From assembly GCA_028583415.1 (NCBI GenBank), contig CM053270.1, forward strand, positions 3,250,501-3,314,500: a stretch of DNA of 64,000 nucleotides. Reading direction: 5' to 3'. The notes beneath the pieces are model-generated. The model was not told where the DNA came from. It ran no database searches and saw only the letters and a list, made by a program, of their open reading frames with translations. The position numbers and the translations under genes were made by a program. How positions within the stretch are numbered: position 1 is the first letter of the stretch; each line of letters opens with the position of its first letter. The DNA is from Protea cynaroides (taxonomy: Eukaryota > Streptophyta > Magnoliopsida > Proteales > Proteaceae). This document shows positions 34,490-43,853 of the stretch, one piece after another.

Positions 34490-35731
34490 CTGTGACCACA
34501 TCGGGTGATGCGGCCGCATCCTCGGACGTAACAGCATATACACGTCCCTGATGGAATTTCTTCTTGGGCTTAGGGTACTCCCTTGCCATATGTCCCGGCT
34601 GGTTGCAGTTAAAACACTTCAGGACTTCAGAATTTGGCTTTGGCTGAGCTTGAGCTGCTGGAGTAGTCTTGTTTGCAGCAGTAAAATTCTGAGGTCGGAA
34701 AGGCTTATATGTCTTGTTATTGCCTCCATTGTAAGAATTTCCGGCTGGCCTCTTGATGCCTCTGTTCTGAGTAAAGTAACTCTCCTTCTGGCTCGATTCA
34801 ATCACCCGAGCAATCTGGACAGCTTCATTATAGATTTTCTTCTCTAAGCCCATAACATGTTCCCTGATGCTTCCTCTCAGTCCCGTGACGAACCTACGGG
34901 TTTTGGTATCTTCTTCTTGCATGCTAGCCGGTGCAAAGAAAAACAGCTCTTCGTAGCGCTGTTGATATGAGTCCACGGTCATCTGTCCCTGATATAGGCT
35001 CAGGAACTCCTTCTCCATCGAATCTCTGAAGCTCCATGGAAAATATTTCTCAAAGAAGGCTTCTTTATATATAGCCCATGTCAGTAGGGCGTGCTTGGTC
35101 AGTAAATATGCCTTCGTGGATTTCCACCAATGATGTGCGTCGCCCTTGAGCATGAAGGTGGCGCATAGTACTTTCTCTTCCTTTGTGATAGTCATCATGA
35201 GGAAATTTCTCTCCATCTCGTTTATCCAGTGTGCTGGCCATAATGGATCAGACGGTTTGCCGTTGAATTCCTTGGGTTTCATCTTCAAAAATCTCTCCAC
35301 TAGTCGGGAGTGGTCCAACTGGTTTTGGGGGTTTACCCCAAACATATTGTGTGGATACTAGTAATCACCCTGAGCTGCTTCTGCACCTGCACTGGAATCT
35401 ATGCAGCCGGTTGCTGAGGTGTCTGATGAGCGGGGTGGTTACCCACCGGTGCTGCACTGGCTTGTCCTGTGTGCATGGGTGCAGCCTGAGTGGCTTGAAA
35501 CATAATTCCCATGGCAACCTGCATCTGAGCCTGCGCGTGTTGCATCTGCTGCAGCTGCTGTGCCAAGTTCATCACCACGGTTGTTAGCTCTGGTGGTAGA
35601 GGTGGCAAATTTGTAGGGTTTGCCGGTTCTGGATTACCCGATGCATAATTATTTTCTTGACTAGTCTCCTCCACGGGTGGTGGTGGTGGGACTGCATTAC
35701 GGGTCTGTCGGGTTACTCTACATCCAGACAT
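34490..35731 (-). pseudogene. E4 Gag
   Basis: Begins at ATG 35731 (MSGCRVTRQTRN), preceded by an acceptor-like TTTTCAG. Pro-rich N-terminus, then a frameshift near 35370-35400 and a stop close by, then the capsid domain in the second frame (PLWPAHWINEMERNF, DAHHWWKST, YQQRYEELFFF). The zinc knuckle reads CFNCNQPGHMAREY: the last Cys is Tyr, a single transition. Gag-to-protease passage is by the predicted intron. Confidence 0.87.
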
Positions 35732-36237
35732 GATTCCTTTCGGTGATTGGTGGTGCCTGAAAATTATCAAAATAGGTGAGAAGTCATTCATATTTCATGT
35801 AGGCACGCTAACCGATAAGAAATTCCAATTCTAGCTCATTTTAAAAAAAATATTGTCTTTTCTATGCAGGGTCGATGGTGAGGGTTAATGGTATGTCCGA
35901 CCCTTGGTATCCGACCCTGGGAATAACCTGTTCTTCCCAAGAGCTGAGGGTCGATGCGAGGGTCGATGGGTGTCCGACCCTCAGTTCCGACCCTTGATTT
36001 TCTGTCAGATTCCCGGGAGCCGAGGGTCGATGGGAGGGTCGATTTGAGGGTCGATTGTGCTAGTCGAATTGTCCGACCCTCGGACCAAAAATCAGATTTT
36101 TCAGGTCCGATTTTGGGTCATTTCTCACTATTCCTCCTCCGTTTCGACTCGTCTCTCCTCTCTGAGTTGCTACAGTGCTACTCTACCGCTTTTGATCGGT
36201 TTGACTCTGGGTTTCAACGTCCACTTCATCCCTACAG
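35732..36237 (+). promoter_or_regulatory. E4 divergent promoter region of gag and antisense gene, with AGGGTCGA cluster
   Basis: Between the gag start (minus) and the antisense transcription unit (plus). 35868-36086 holds about thirteen GGGTCG/CGACCC words in both orientations, the densest cluster in the element and the same word as in the E4 LTRs. After it comes a CT-rich stretch (TCTCCTCTCTGAG) that probably forms the untranslated first exon, ending at a donor CAG|GTATGT (36238). Confidence 0.65.
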
Positions 36238-36680
36238 GTATGTATTCCCATTTTTACCTGTTTTTAGGTTTCCATTTCTAGGTTTTCGCACGTTTAACTT
36301 GTATTTTCCAAATTAAACTTTTTCCAACCGTAAAAATTCGATTTTTATTGGGGGCTTTTGTTATTGGTGTCCCGAGGAACGAAAGCCCTAAAAAATTTTT
36401 GAGTTTCATCGATTGGTTATCGAGAAACTTGAAATTTTCTCTTTTTGCCCTAATTTGTCGACATTTTCGATTTTTCTTGAATTTCTTCAAATTGGACATT
36501 GTCAGTTAAAATTTCCTACTGTATGTGGGTTGTAGGATGAATTTTAACCTACGTAAGTTCTCATGCCCACTTGTATGGTGAGAATTGGGGCTTTATGGTC
36601 AACTTACGTCATTATTAAATCAAGTTTCGGATTTTTATCCTATTAACTCCTTGTTTTCTTTTTCTTTCTTATTTTTGCAG
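36238..36680 (+). other. Predicted leader intron of E4 antisense gene (443 bp)
   Basis: Donor CCCTACAG|GTATGT, T-rich body, acceptor TTATTTTTGCAG followed five bases later by the ATG at 36686. E5 has the same layout (51403-51848), with a GTAGGT donor and TTTTGCGG where an acceptor is expected. Confidence 0.68.
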
Positions 36681-36685
36681 ATACC

Positions 36686-38000
36686 ATGGCTCGTACCAAG
36701 GTACCCAGAGTTTGTGATCCCCTTCGCTTCCGTTCCAATGAAGCCGAGGCACGGTATGCTGACTATGCCCGTAAGAAGGTTGAGGGTGGTCGTATGGTGA
36801 ACTTGGCTGAGTTAGCTGTGTTCAACGTAGAGGGAGCCTTTGGTGACATGGGGTGGCTTCCTGTCATCACCTACGACGTGTGCACTTGCCCGGATTTGGT
36901 GCGTCTGTTCTATTGTAATCTTCAGGTGGTGGGAATTACAATGATGTTGAGCATGGTCAGGAGTTGCGCATCAGCAGCTACGTCAAGGGGGTAGATATCT
37001 CCTTCGACTACTGGCAGTTGGCCGACTTGTTGGGCATTCCTTATGATGGCCCCATGGTGTACTATGCGCCTGGAGAGCCACCGTTTGTTGAGATGGAGAT
37101 GAGGGCAGAGATCGACAATCAGTTGCTCCATCCTGATCGTTGGCAGATGAGAGCTTGTTATCTGCGTCCAGCTCCACGGGTCTTCTGTAAGATTATCCAG
37201 CATAATCTGATCCCGCAGAGTGGACACTATGAGAGGGTTTCTCAGCTGACCCAGTTTTTGATTTATAGCATCTGCACTCGCCAGCCCGTCTGCCTTCCAT
37301 ACATCATCATGCGGACTATGATTAGTGCCACATTGTCCGGTCATAGGGGTAATCTACCCTATGGACGCATGATTACAGTCCTGCTGACCCGTCTGGGGGT
37401 TGACCAGGTGGATGAGAAGATCCAAGAGAAGACCTTCTCGTTGCCTCTAGATTGGGAGGCAACCTGCAAGATGGGTATACGGGATGCCCTGGTTAGTGAT
37501 GAGGAGAGGAACGCGATGGTGCCCCCTCACACTCGTATCAAGATGGCTGATGCCGAGGCTGCTGCTGCCGCTGCTAGAGCTCGCGTGGATCCTGTCGACG
37601 ATGATGACCGTATGTATATGGACGTCGACTAGATACCACCGCCTTCACCTACACATGCGGCTGGTGTTGGCACTTCTTCTGCGGTGGACCCTGTACCTAG
37701 GCTAGTCCTTCGCATGCGGCTGGTCCTTCACTTCCACCTTCTTACATGATGGAGATGCTGCAGGAGATCAGGGAGGCTCAGCGCAGATCGGATCTGAGGA
37801 TGGAGGAGTTGCTAGACGCCCAGCTTATGATGGTGGATGAGCTGTTATCGGTCCAGCGGGCGACTGATAGGAGGCTAGCCGATCTTGCAGCTAGTCTCCA
37901 GACGACCCAGACCCAAGTGGCTTGGTTGACTAGGGTCTATGCTGAGGACTATGATCGAGATCGTGAGGCCCCGCCTCTTCCTTCACCTCTAGCTTCATGA
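36686..38000 (+). pseudogene. E4 antisense gene, plant transposon protein family (PF20167-like)
   Basis: Lies between the primer site and gag but on the opposite strand. ATG follows the leader intron. Order: FRSNEAEARYADY, FNVEGAFGDMGWLPVI, LVRLFYCNL, then after a one-base shift near 36925 ELRISSYVKGVDISF, WQLADLLGIPYDGP, IPQSGHYERVSQLTQFLI and NLPYGRMITVLLTRLGV, an acidic Ala-rich linker ending at TAG 37630-37632, then after another shift a coiled-coil C-terminus to TGA at 37998-38000. The domain pattern matches, from memory, the putative plant transposon protein family PF20167. E5 carries a homolog with conserved residues despite strongly different DNA. About 435 codons. Function unknown; not needed for any known retrotransposition step. 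Confidence 0.8.
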
Positions 38001-38260
38001 TTGTATTTATTTTCTTGTACTACAGAGTAACTGTCCGGGTTGTGGACTGTACTCTGCTTTAGTTATGTATAAACGTTTTGTTTCTCTCACTCATTGTATG
38101 TAACTTGTTTTCCTTTTAATAGATACATTATTCTCTTTTTAAATTTGGTCTCAATCATCACTTGTGCTTACAGTGTGTTTGTATTAAAGCTTTTAATTTA
38201 TCCTATCTCAGTTCACTATTGTCTTGAATGTATGCTAGTTTAGCGGACAAGGCCTGAGAT
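38001..38260 (+). other. E4 3' flank of antisense gene
   Basis: AT-rich, with GTAACTGTCCGGGTTGTGGACTG at the start. Conserved with E5 (53112-53430) and with E3, where the gene is lost. Probably the 3' UTR and end-formation region of the antisense transcript, and at the same time the genomic RNA leader of the element. Confidence 0.55.
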
Positions 38261-38272
38261 GCTCTGATACCA
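38261..38272 (-). other. E4 primer binding site (tRNA-iMet)
   Basis: Plus strand GCTCTGATACCA, identical to the 3' end of plant initiator tRNA-Met including CCA, three bases from the LTR. Confidence 0.9.
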
Positions 38273-38275
38273 AGT

Positions 38276-40602
38276 TGTCACACCCCCAATTCCACACTGT
38301 TCAGAATGGTATGATGAACCACTAGCAAACCAACGGTTCAACCAGGATCTCAAATAGGCTATCCCCGCGTTATCTAAACTTATACACATCCGTAAACATA
38401 ATCAGAGTAAATACACAATAGCGGAAGTCTTATAATAACATGAACTGAGAAACTAAGATGATATCATTAATTTAATAGAAAATTATTCTGTTTTCAACTG
38501 AGACATAAATATTTAAATACCAAATACATGTCTTAATAAATCCAATAAAGAAACCTATAAAATATCTAATCAAATACACACAAGTTGCACTCGCAAGAGG
38601 AGTCGTGTGTATCCACTTCAGCTTCAGCTTCCATCGCTGCCACGTTCCCATACGCAGACGCATTCATATAATCTTCAACAGTATAACCTGCATCATCAAC
38701 TAAAAATATTCGACGTCGAGGGGTGAGCACATATCACGGCTCAGTGAGTAGCCAAAACAATGCAACAATACATATGCATGCAAAATCAATTTATATCTTT
38801 GGTCTGGTATATAAGTTTACAGTATGCAATAGAAAGGTTTAGGTAGCCAAAGGTCGCGTTTATTGACCCCGCCTCTATACACGAGTGTGTGACGTTACCC
38901 GAAGATCACGTTTATCGTCAACTCACATGCACCCAATCATGAACATTATATAACAAAGGTTACGTTTATTGCTATATAGTGCCATACCAACACGTAAGCC
39001 CCTGTTAGCGAGGGCTGCAAACTGGGCTCGCAACTAACCAATCCTAATGCCAAAAAGTGTATCCAAGGCCTCACCCCAGCATCCCTCAGAATGTCCATAG
39101 AGATAGAGCTAAAGCCCCCCGGTAGAGTCAGAGACTACAAGGACCGAGACCACCTCCTCTGATACTCTACGACATAATAGTTCTGCTAAAGTAATGGCGA
39201 TACGACGATGCTAATGCACAAGACTTGAGTTAGAGATAGAGCTAAAGTGCTGAGACCCGCCAAAGGTTAACGTTTGTTGACGTTCTCATCACACCTCCCC
39301 TGATACTCGCTCGCATCAAGTACATCAACCACGCACATACAAGCACATGCCTATTCCTATCATCATCATCATCATCATCATGTTATAAATAATAAAGTAA
39401 ATATGCATGAACAAGTAATAGAAATATTGGATGGCATGCTGTATGCACATTACAAACATATTCGCATAGAATCAAGCATGGCATAGGACTCAAGAAATAG
39501 AAAACAGTTTTTATTATTAACCAATTTAGTTTGGAGTTATGATTCCTCACCTTAGCTTGCTAATAGATACTTTTCCAATCTTTAGAATCACCTTTACAGT
39601 GTTATTGTATTGCTAGAAGCCCTAACAAAGCCGATAGAATTTAATTAGAATTTTTTTGGAATTTAAAAACCACTCTGTTAACTGAGGGTCGGAGGTAGGG
39701 TCGGAGTCAGGATCGACCCTGGGTGCGACCCTCCCTTAACTCTGAACTTCCCGAACACTGAGGGTCGATGGTCAAGAACACCTAGGGTCGGATGGTCATC
39801 GACCCTCGGTGCGACCCTCTGTACACTTTGGTCTAATTCCCTCTTTTAATCCATTCTTCGTGTTTGAAATCCTATGGCTTGCTCCTAGATCCCATTCTAC
39901 ATTCATTCCATGGTCTGAAACCATGTATAACCCACCTAGATAGCTTTCATGCACTTTCCTACGGTTTTCCATGGAAACCTAACCATAGCTTGATGGTTTG
40001 GGTTTCTCCGAAATCACACTCTCAACATTAACTAGCCTAAGGTCTGTAGAAACTCATGAAATTAGTACCCATACCTGAGAAGAATAATCTTTCTCTGTAA
40101 CTCTTCTCTTTTGGCTTAATTTCTCTTCCTTCCCTTTCTTCTTCCTCTTTCCTTCTCCTCTCTTTCTCTCAATTCGATTAGGGTTGTGAAAGGAGTGAAA
40201 GTGGCTTAGGGACTTCTTTTAAATAGAGTAGGAACATCCTAAATAAGTCCCTCTGAGATTAGGAAAGAATCCCAATCGAAAATTAGAAAGTTTCTTAATT
40301 TCTATATTCAGCAGAATCCGAGGGTCGATGGGAGGGTCGATGGGAGGGTCGATGATCCCATCGACCCTAGGGTCTTAAGCTATCCGACCCTCCCTTCAAA
40401 ACTGAGGGTCTGACTTTCTGTTTTGGGAGGTCCGACCCTGCTTAGCTGGGTATGCGACCCTTCCCCTATTTTAAGTATTTTTGGGTCGATTTGATACCTG
40501 GGATCTCGATCTCCTTCACGCCCTTGGTCCATTTGACTCGACCATGATGGGTAAACCTGGTTCAAGGTGGTAAGACTGGGTTAGATTGACACGGGTCTTA
40601 CA
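38276..40602 (-). repeat. E4 5' LTR (2327 bp)
   Basis: Near copy of 28625-30936, TGTCACACCCC ... CGGGTCTTACA. TATA-like CTATTTAAAAG at 40217-40226 (minus). AGGGTCGA clusters at 39682-39825 and 40318-40485; the latter has one extra GGGAGGGTCGAT unit relative to the other LTR. CAT/ATC microsatellite at 39358-39381. Confidence 0.94.
38566..38700 (-). CDS. Conserved LTR peptide block in E4 5' LTR (45 codons)
   Basis: Asp-Asp-Ala-Gly start, VEDYMNASAYGN, THDSSCECNSCVFD and a TAG at 38566-38568. Intact, unlike the copy in the other LTR, so the stop was lost after or during insertion. Confidence 0.5.
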   Translation of the reverse strand, partial: VDDAGYTVEDYMNASAYGNVAAMEAEAEVDTHDSSCECNLCVFD

Positions 40603-40624
40603 GATAGGAAGTCAAAAGTTAACA
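40603..40624 (-). other. E4 right target duplication and start of E6 LTR
   Basis: GATAG (40603-40607) duplicates 28620-28624. The sequence then runs to TTAACA at 40624, the minus-strand LTR start TGTTAA of E6, preceded in element sense by CTCATGGGATAG as polypurine tract. Confidence 0.75.
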
Positions 40625-40893
40625 CTATCCCATGAGGCCTTCTGCTTTGGCTTGTCCGAGGGAGAAGGTCTAAAATTTGTCTTGAAGTTAACACAAGCCC
40701 CTGAGGCCATTTGCTTTGGCTTGTCCGAGGGAGAAGGTCTGAAATCTGTCTTAAAGTTGACAGTAGCCCCTGAGGCCATTTGCTTTGGCTTATCCGAGGG
40801 AGATGGTCTGAAATTTGTTTTGAAGTTTACACTAGTCCCTGAGGCCATCTGCTTTGGCTTATTCGAGGGAGATGGCTTGAAATATTTCTTAAT
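40618..40893. repeat. E6 tandem array, four 69-bp units
   Basis: Units start GTTAACAC or a variant at 40618, 40687, 40756 and 40825, each with GCTTTGGCTT(G/A)TCCGAGGGAGA(A/T)GG. Each unit repeats the LTR-start and polypurine-tract type sequence of E6. The matching repetitive open frame is caused by the 69 = 3 x 23 period. Confidence 0.9.
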
Positions 40894-41965
40894 TGATATG
40901 TGTTGGCCGATGTAGATGCCTCGGCCAATTCATATCGATCTTTAATTTTTTTTTTTTGGGTAACGGGGCTACTCATGTGACAGCTATAAGTCTTCCTATG
41001 TGATCTTCCGATGTGAGTTGGCCAATGTCGATGCCTTGGTCGATTCTCATCAATCATTTTTTTTGTTTTTTTGAAAAGGTTTCCAATGTGAGTCATAGGA
41101 CTTTTTCACGTGATGATGTTGATTCTTTATGGATGATTTTTCGATGTGAGTTGGCGGATGTGGATGCCTCGGCCAGTTCACGTCGGTCATTTTATGGAGA
41201 TCTTCCAATGTGAGTCATGTGTCTTGTTCACATTACAACTTCAATCTTTCATAGGTGATCCTCCAATGTGAGCTGGCCAATGTGGCCACCTCGGCCAATT
41301 CACATCAGTCATATTTTGATGGTCTTCCGATGTGAGTCACATGACTTGTTCACATGACGACTTCAATCTTTCATAGGTGATCTTAGATGTGAGTTAGCCA
41401 ATGTGGCCGCCTCAGCCAATTTACATCGGTCATATTTTAACGTTCTTCCAATGTGAGTCACGTGTCTTGTTCACGTGACAGCTTCGATTTTTCATAGGTA
41501 ATCCTCCAATGCGACCTGGCTGATGTAGCCGCCTTAGCTAATTCACATCGATCATTTTTTTATGGTCTTCTGATGTAAGTCATGGGACTTGTTTACGTGA
41601 CTATGTCGAATCTTCTTGGACTATTTTTTTTATGTGAGTAGGCAGATGTGGATGCCTCGGCCAGTTCATGTCGGTCATTTTTTTGGAGATCTTCTGATGT
41701 GAGTCACGAGACTTGTTCATGTGACTGTGTCGAATCTTCTTGGACAATTTCAACGTGAGTAGGCCGATGTGGATGCTACGGCCAGTTCACACTGGTCATT
41801 GTTTTGGAGGTCTTCCTATGTCAGTCATGGGACTTATTCACATGTCTGCATCAAATCTTCTTGGACAATTTTTTGATGTAAGTAGGCCGATGTGGACGCC
41901 TTAGCCAGTTCACATCGGTCATTTTTTAGAGATCTTTTGATGTAGGTCACGGGACTTGTTTATGT
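40894..41965. repeat. E6 tandem array, about nine 120-bp units with inverted arms
   Basis: A marker like CGGCCAATTCACATCGGTC recurs near 40921, 41036, 41170, 41292, 41412, 41537, 41657, 41778 and 41902. Within units GATGTGAGTTGGCC faces GGCCAATTCACATC, so each can fold into a hairpin; a second pair surrounds GTCACG..CACGTGAC. Divergence between units is substantial. Confidence 0.85.
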
Positions 41966-42320
41966 AACAATTGTGGAAGGTGGATTCGGATCTGGGTTTC
42001 ATGTTGATGGATACCACTTGGCGGGACCCAAGTGACAGACCCGTTTTGGGAAATTGACATTTATTACCGACTGTAACTTTACTTGTAGCGATATGCCACG
42101 TGGGACCTCCTTTTTCACCTTCTCCCAAACCTACATCTTTCCTTATATATTGGATATGCCTGATACTATTTTTACCATCTGTAAATTTATAAGTTAGTGC
42201 TAATCATCTTTCTGACCTCGGGAGTTTTTGGCTCGGCCTCGTCAACTTACCTTATTTACCTCGGCTATTCCTCTATCAGTAAGTCCTTTTATCTTGCGTG
42301 CTTTGTGTTTTTGCCAAAAG
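41966..42320 (+). promoter_or_regulatory. Promoter and leader of E6 antisense gene
   Basis: TATA-like CTTATATATTGG at 42142-42153, about 180 bp upstream of the ATG at 42321. CT-rich leader follows. Plus strand, opposite to E6's integrase, as in E2. Confidence 0.55.
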
Positions 42321-42425
42321 ATGTCTCAGTAGAGGGGGGACGTAGATGAAGAAATGGTAAATGTAGAGAACATAGTGCCCACGGAGGCAGTCACTTAGGT
42401 ATTGGTCAGTCATCGTCATCTTCTT
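42321..42425 (+). pseudogene. E6 antisense gene, first exon part
   Basis: ATG then Ser-Gln and a TAG two codons later, then an acidic stretch (DVDEEMVNVENIVPTEAVT). Cut at 42425 by the solo LTR S; continues at 55932. TTCTT (42421-42425) versus TTTTT (55932-55936) is a possible target duplication of S with one mismatch. Confidence 0.55.
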
Positions 42426-43440
42426 TGTAAGACCCGTATCGAACTAACCAGTCTTACCACCTTATATCAGGTCTACCTATCATGGTCGAGCCGGGTGGAC
42501 CAAGTGCGTGAAGAAACCACAAAACCAGGTATGAAATCAACCCAAAAACAGTCAATTATGAGTATATGGTCGCATACCTAAATAGGTGTGACCGACCACA
42601 CCTCAAAAGAGTCCACCACATGAATTTAGGTCGTGTGGTCGGACATTGTAGAAGGTGTGGTCGACGGATTCTGTGACCCCACCTTCGACCACATGAACCC
42701 AGTCAGAATCAAAAATTAGGAAACCTTCCTCATCCGAAGGGGTTTCCTAAACTCATTAGGGCATATTATGGAGGGTTTTTCTCTATAAATAGGACATCCT
42801 TAGCCTCTTTCACCCTTTTAGAACTCTAACTGAAAGTGAGAAAAAGAGAAGAGAAGGAAGAGAAGGAAAATTGAAGAGGAAGACTATAGAGGAAGAAAAT
42901 TCAGAGAAAACTCTGAATCTTCAATAAGCCTAAGGTTTGAACATATTCTCCATGATAAATTGAGAGCCTAGAATAGTTTATAAAGAAGATAGGATTTAGG
43001 AGAAACCCAAACCATTCATCCATGGACAAATTTCAAGAGAATCCATGGAGAAAATTATGTGAACAATGGATGGTGTATAAAATAATAGTTTTGAGCCATA
43101 AAACAATCATAGGAAGGACCATGATTATAAGCCAAAGGATTCAAACATGAAGGAATGGAGTGGATAGTGAAAGGTCGACCATCACACGTATGGTCGCACG
43201 TGTGGTCGCATGATGTGCGACCACATGAGACACACATGTCCGACCACATGCCCTCTGGAATTTTCTAGGGAGGGTGTGGTTGTACGTGTGGTCGGAGTAT
43301 CTCCGACCACTCCCTGTCACCCCACGCCTTGTGGTCGCAGAAACTGAGACCACAGGTGCTGCCACACCTGCGACTCCTCAGTTTCTGTTAGTCTAAACTC
43401 ATAGAAATTGATTCTAATTTAAAATCTATAAATTTGTTAG
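42426..43440 (+). repeat. S, plus-strand Tekay-type solo LTR, first part
   Basis: Starts TGTAAGACCCGT, the complement of the right end of the other LTRs. TATA box CTATAAATAGG at 42781-42792. Clusters of TGTGGTCG words lie upstream (42566-42696) and downstream (43173-43366). It then runs into low-complexity sequence. The far end of the same LTR is at 55502-55931, so E5 split it. Confidence 0.82.
43173..43366. promoter_or_regulatory. S LTR TGTGGTCG motif cluster
   Basis: About ten words of the type TGTGGTCGCA or TCCGACCACA in both orientations. The core GGTCG is shared with the other LTRs but the left flank is TGT rather than AG or ACC. The upstream partner cluster is at 42566-42696. Confidence 0.6.
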
Positions 43441-43454
43441 GTTTTCAAATTATT

Positions 43455-43474
43455 TAAAATTAAAAAAAAAAAAA

Positions 43475-43510
<36 letters not shown>

Positions 43511-43547
43511 AAAAAAAAAAAAAAAATTTTAAAAAAAAAAAAAAATA

Positions 43548-43579
<32 letters not shown>

Positions 43580-43627
43580 ATTAATAAATTTATATAAATA
43601 AAAAAAAAAAAAAAAAAAAAAAAAAAT

Positions 43628-43675
<48 letters not shown>

Positions 43676-43728
43676 ATATTTAAATTATATAAAAAAAAAT
43701 TATATATATTTTTTTTTTATTTTTTTAT

Positions 43729-43767
<39 letters not shown>

Positions 43768-43802
43768 GGGGTTGGGGGTGGGGGGATGAATAAATTATAA
43801 AA

Positions 43803-43840
<38 letters not shown>

Positions 43841-43853
43841 AAAAAAAATAAAA
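43455..43853. repeat. Low-complexity A, T and G runs, probably assembly filler
   Basis: Almost only A runs, with T runs, AT stretches and a G run of over 30 (43731-43765). It replaces the roughly 0.9 kb of LTR S expected between 43440 and 55502. Not like any natural satellite or the flanks. Confidence 0.8.

Larger units (their letters stand above)
28625..40602 (-). mobile_element. E4, complete Tekay/Del-like retrotransposon with target duplication
   Basis: Two LTRs (28625-30936 and 38276-40602), polypurine tract, pol, intron, gag, antisense gene and tRNA-iMet primer site, flanked by GATAG at 28620-28624 and 40603-40607. About 12 kb. It interrupts the LTR of E6. Its reading order shows minus orientation. 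LTR copies are very similar, pointing to a fairly recent insertion. Confidence 0.95.

Noticed and set aside
40586..40915. Plus-strand frame with a 23-residue repeat
   Set aside because: It is the translation of four 69-bp DNA repeats; 69 is a multiple of three, so every frame repeats. No start context or homologous protein.
43455..43853. Natural satellite, telomere or poly(A) of a non-LTR element
   Set aside because: No repeat unit, no LINE or SINE next to it, mixed A, T and G runs of improbable length; best seen as assembly filler.
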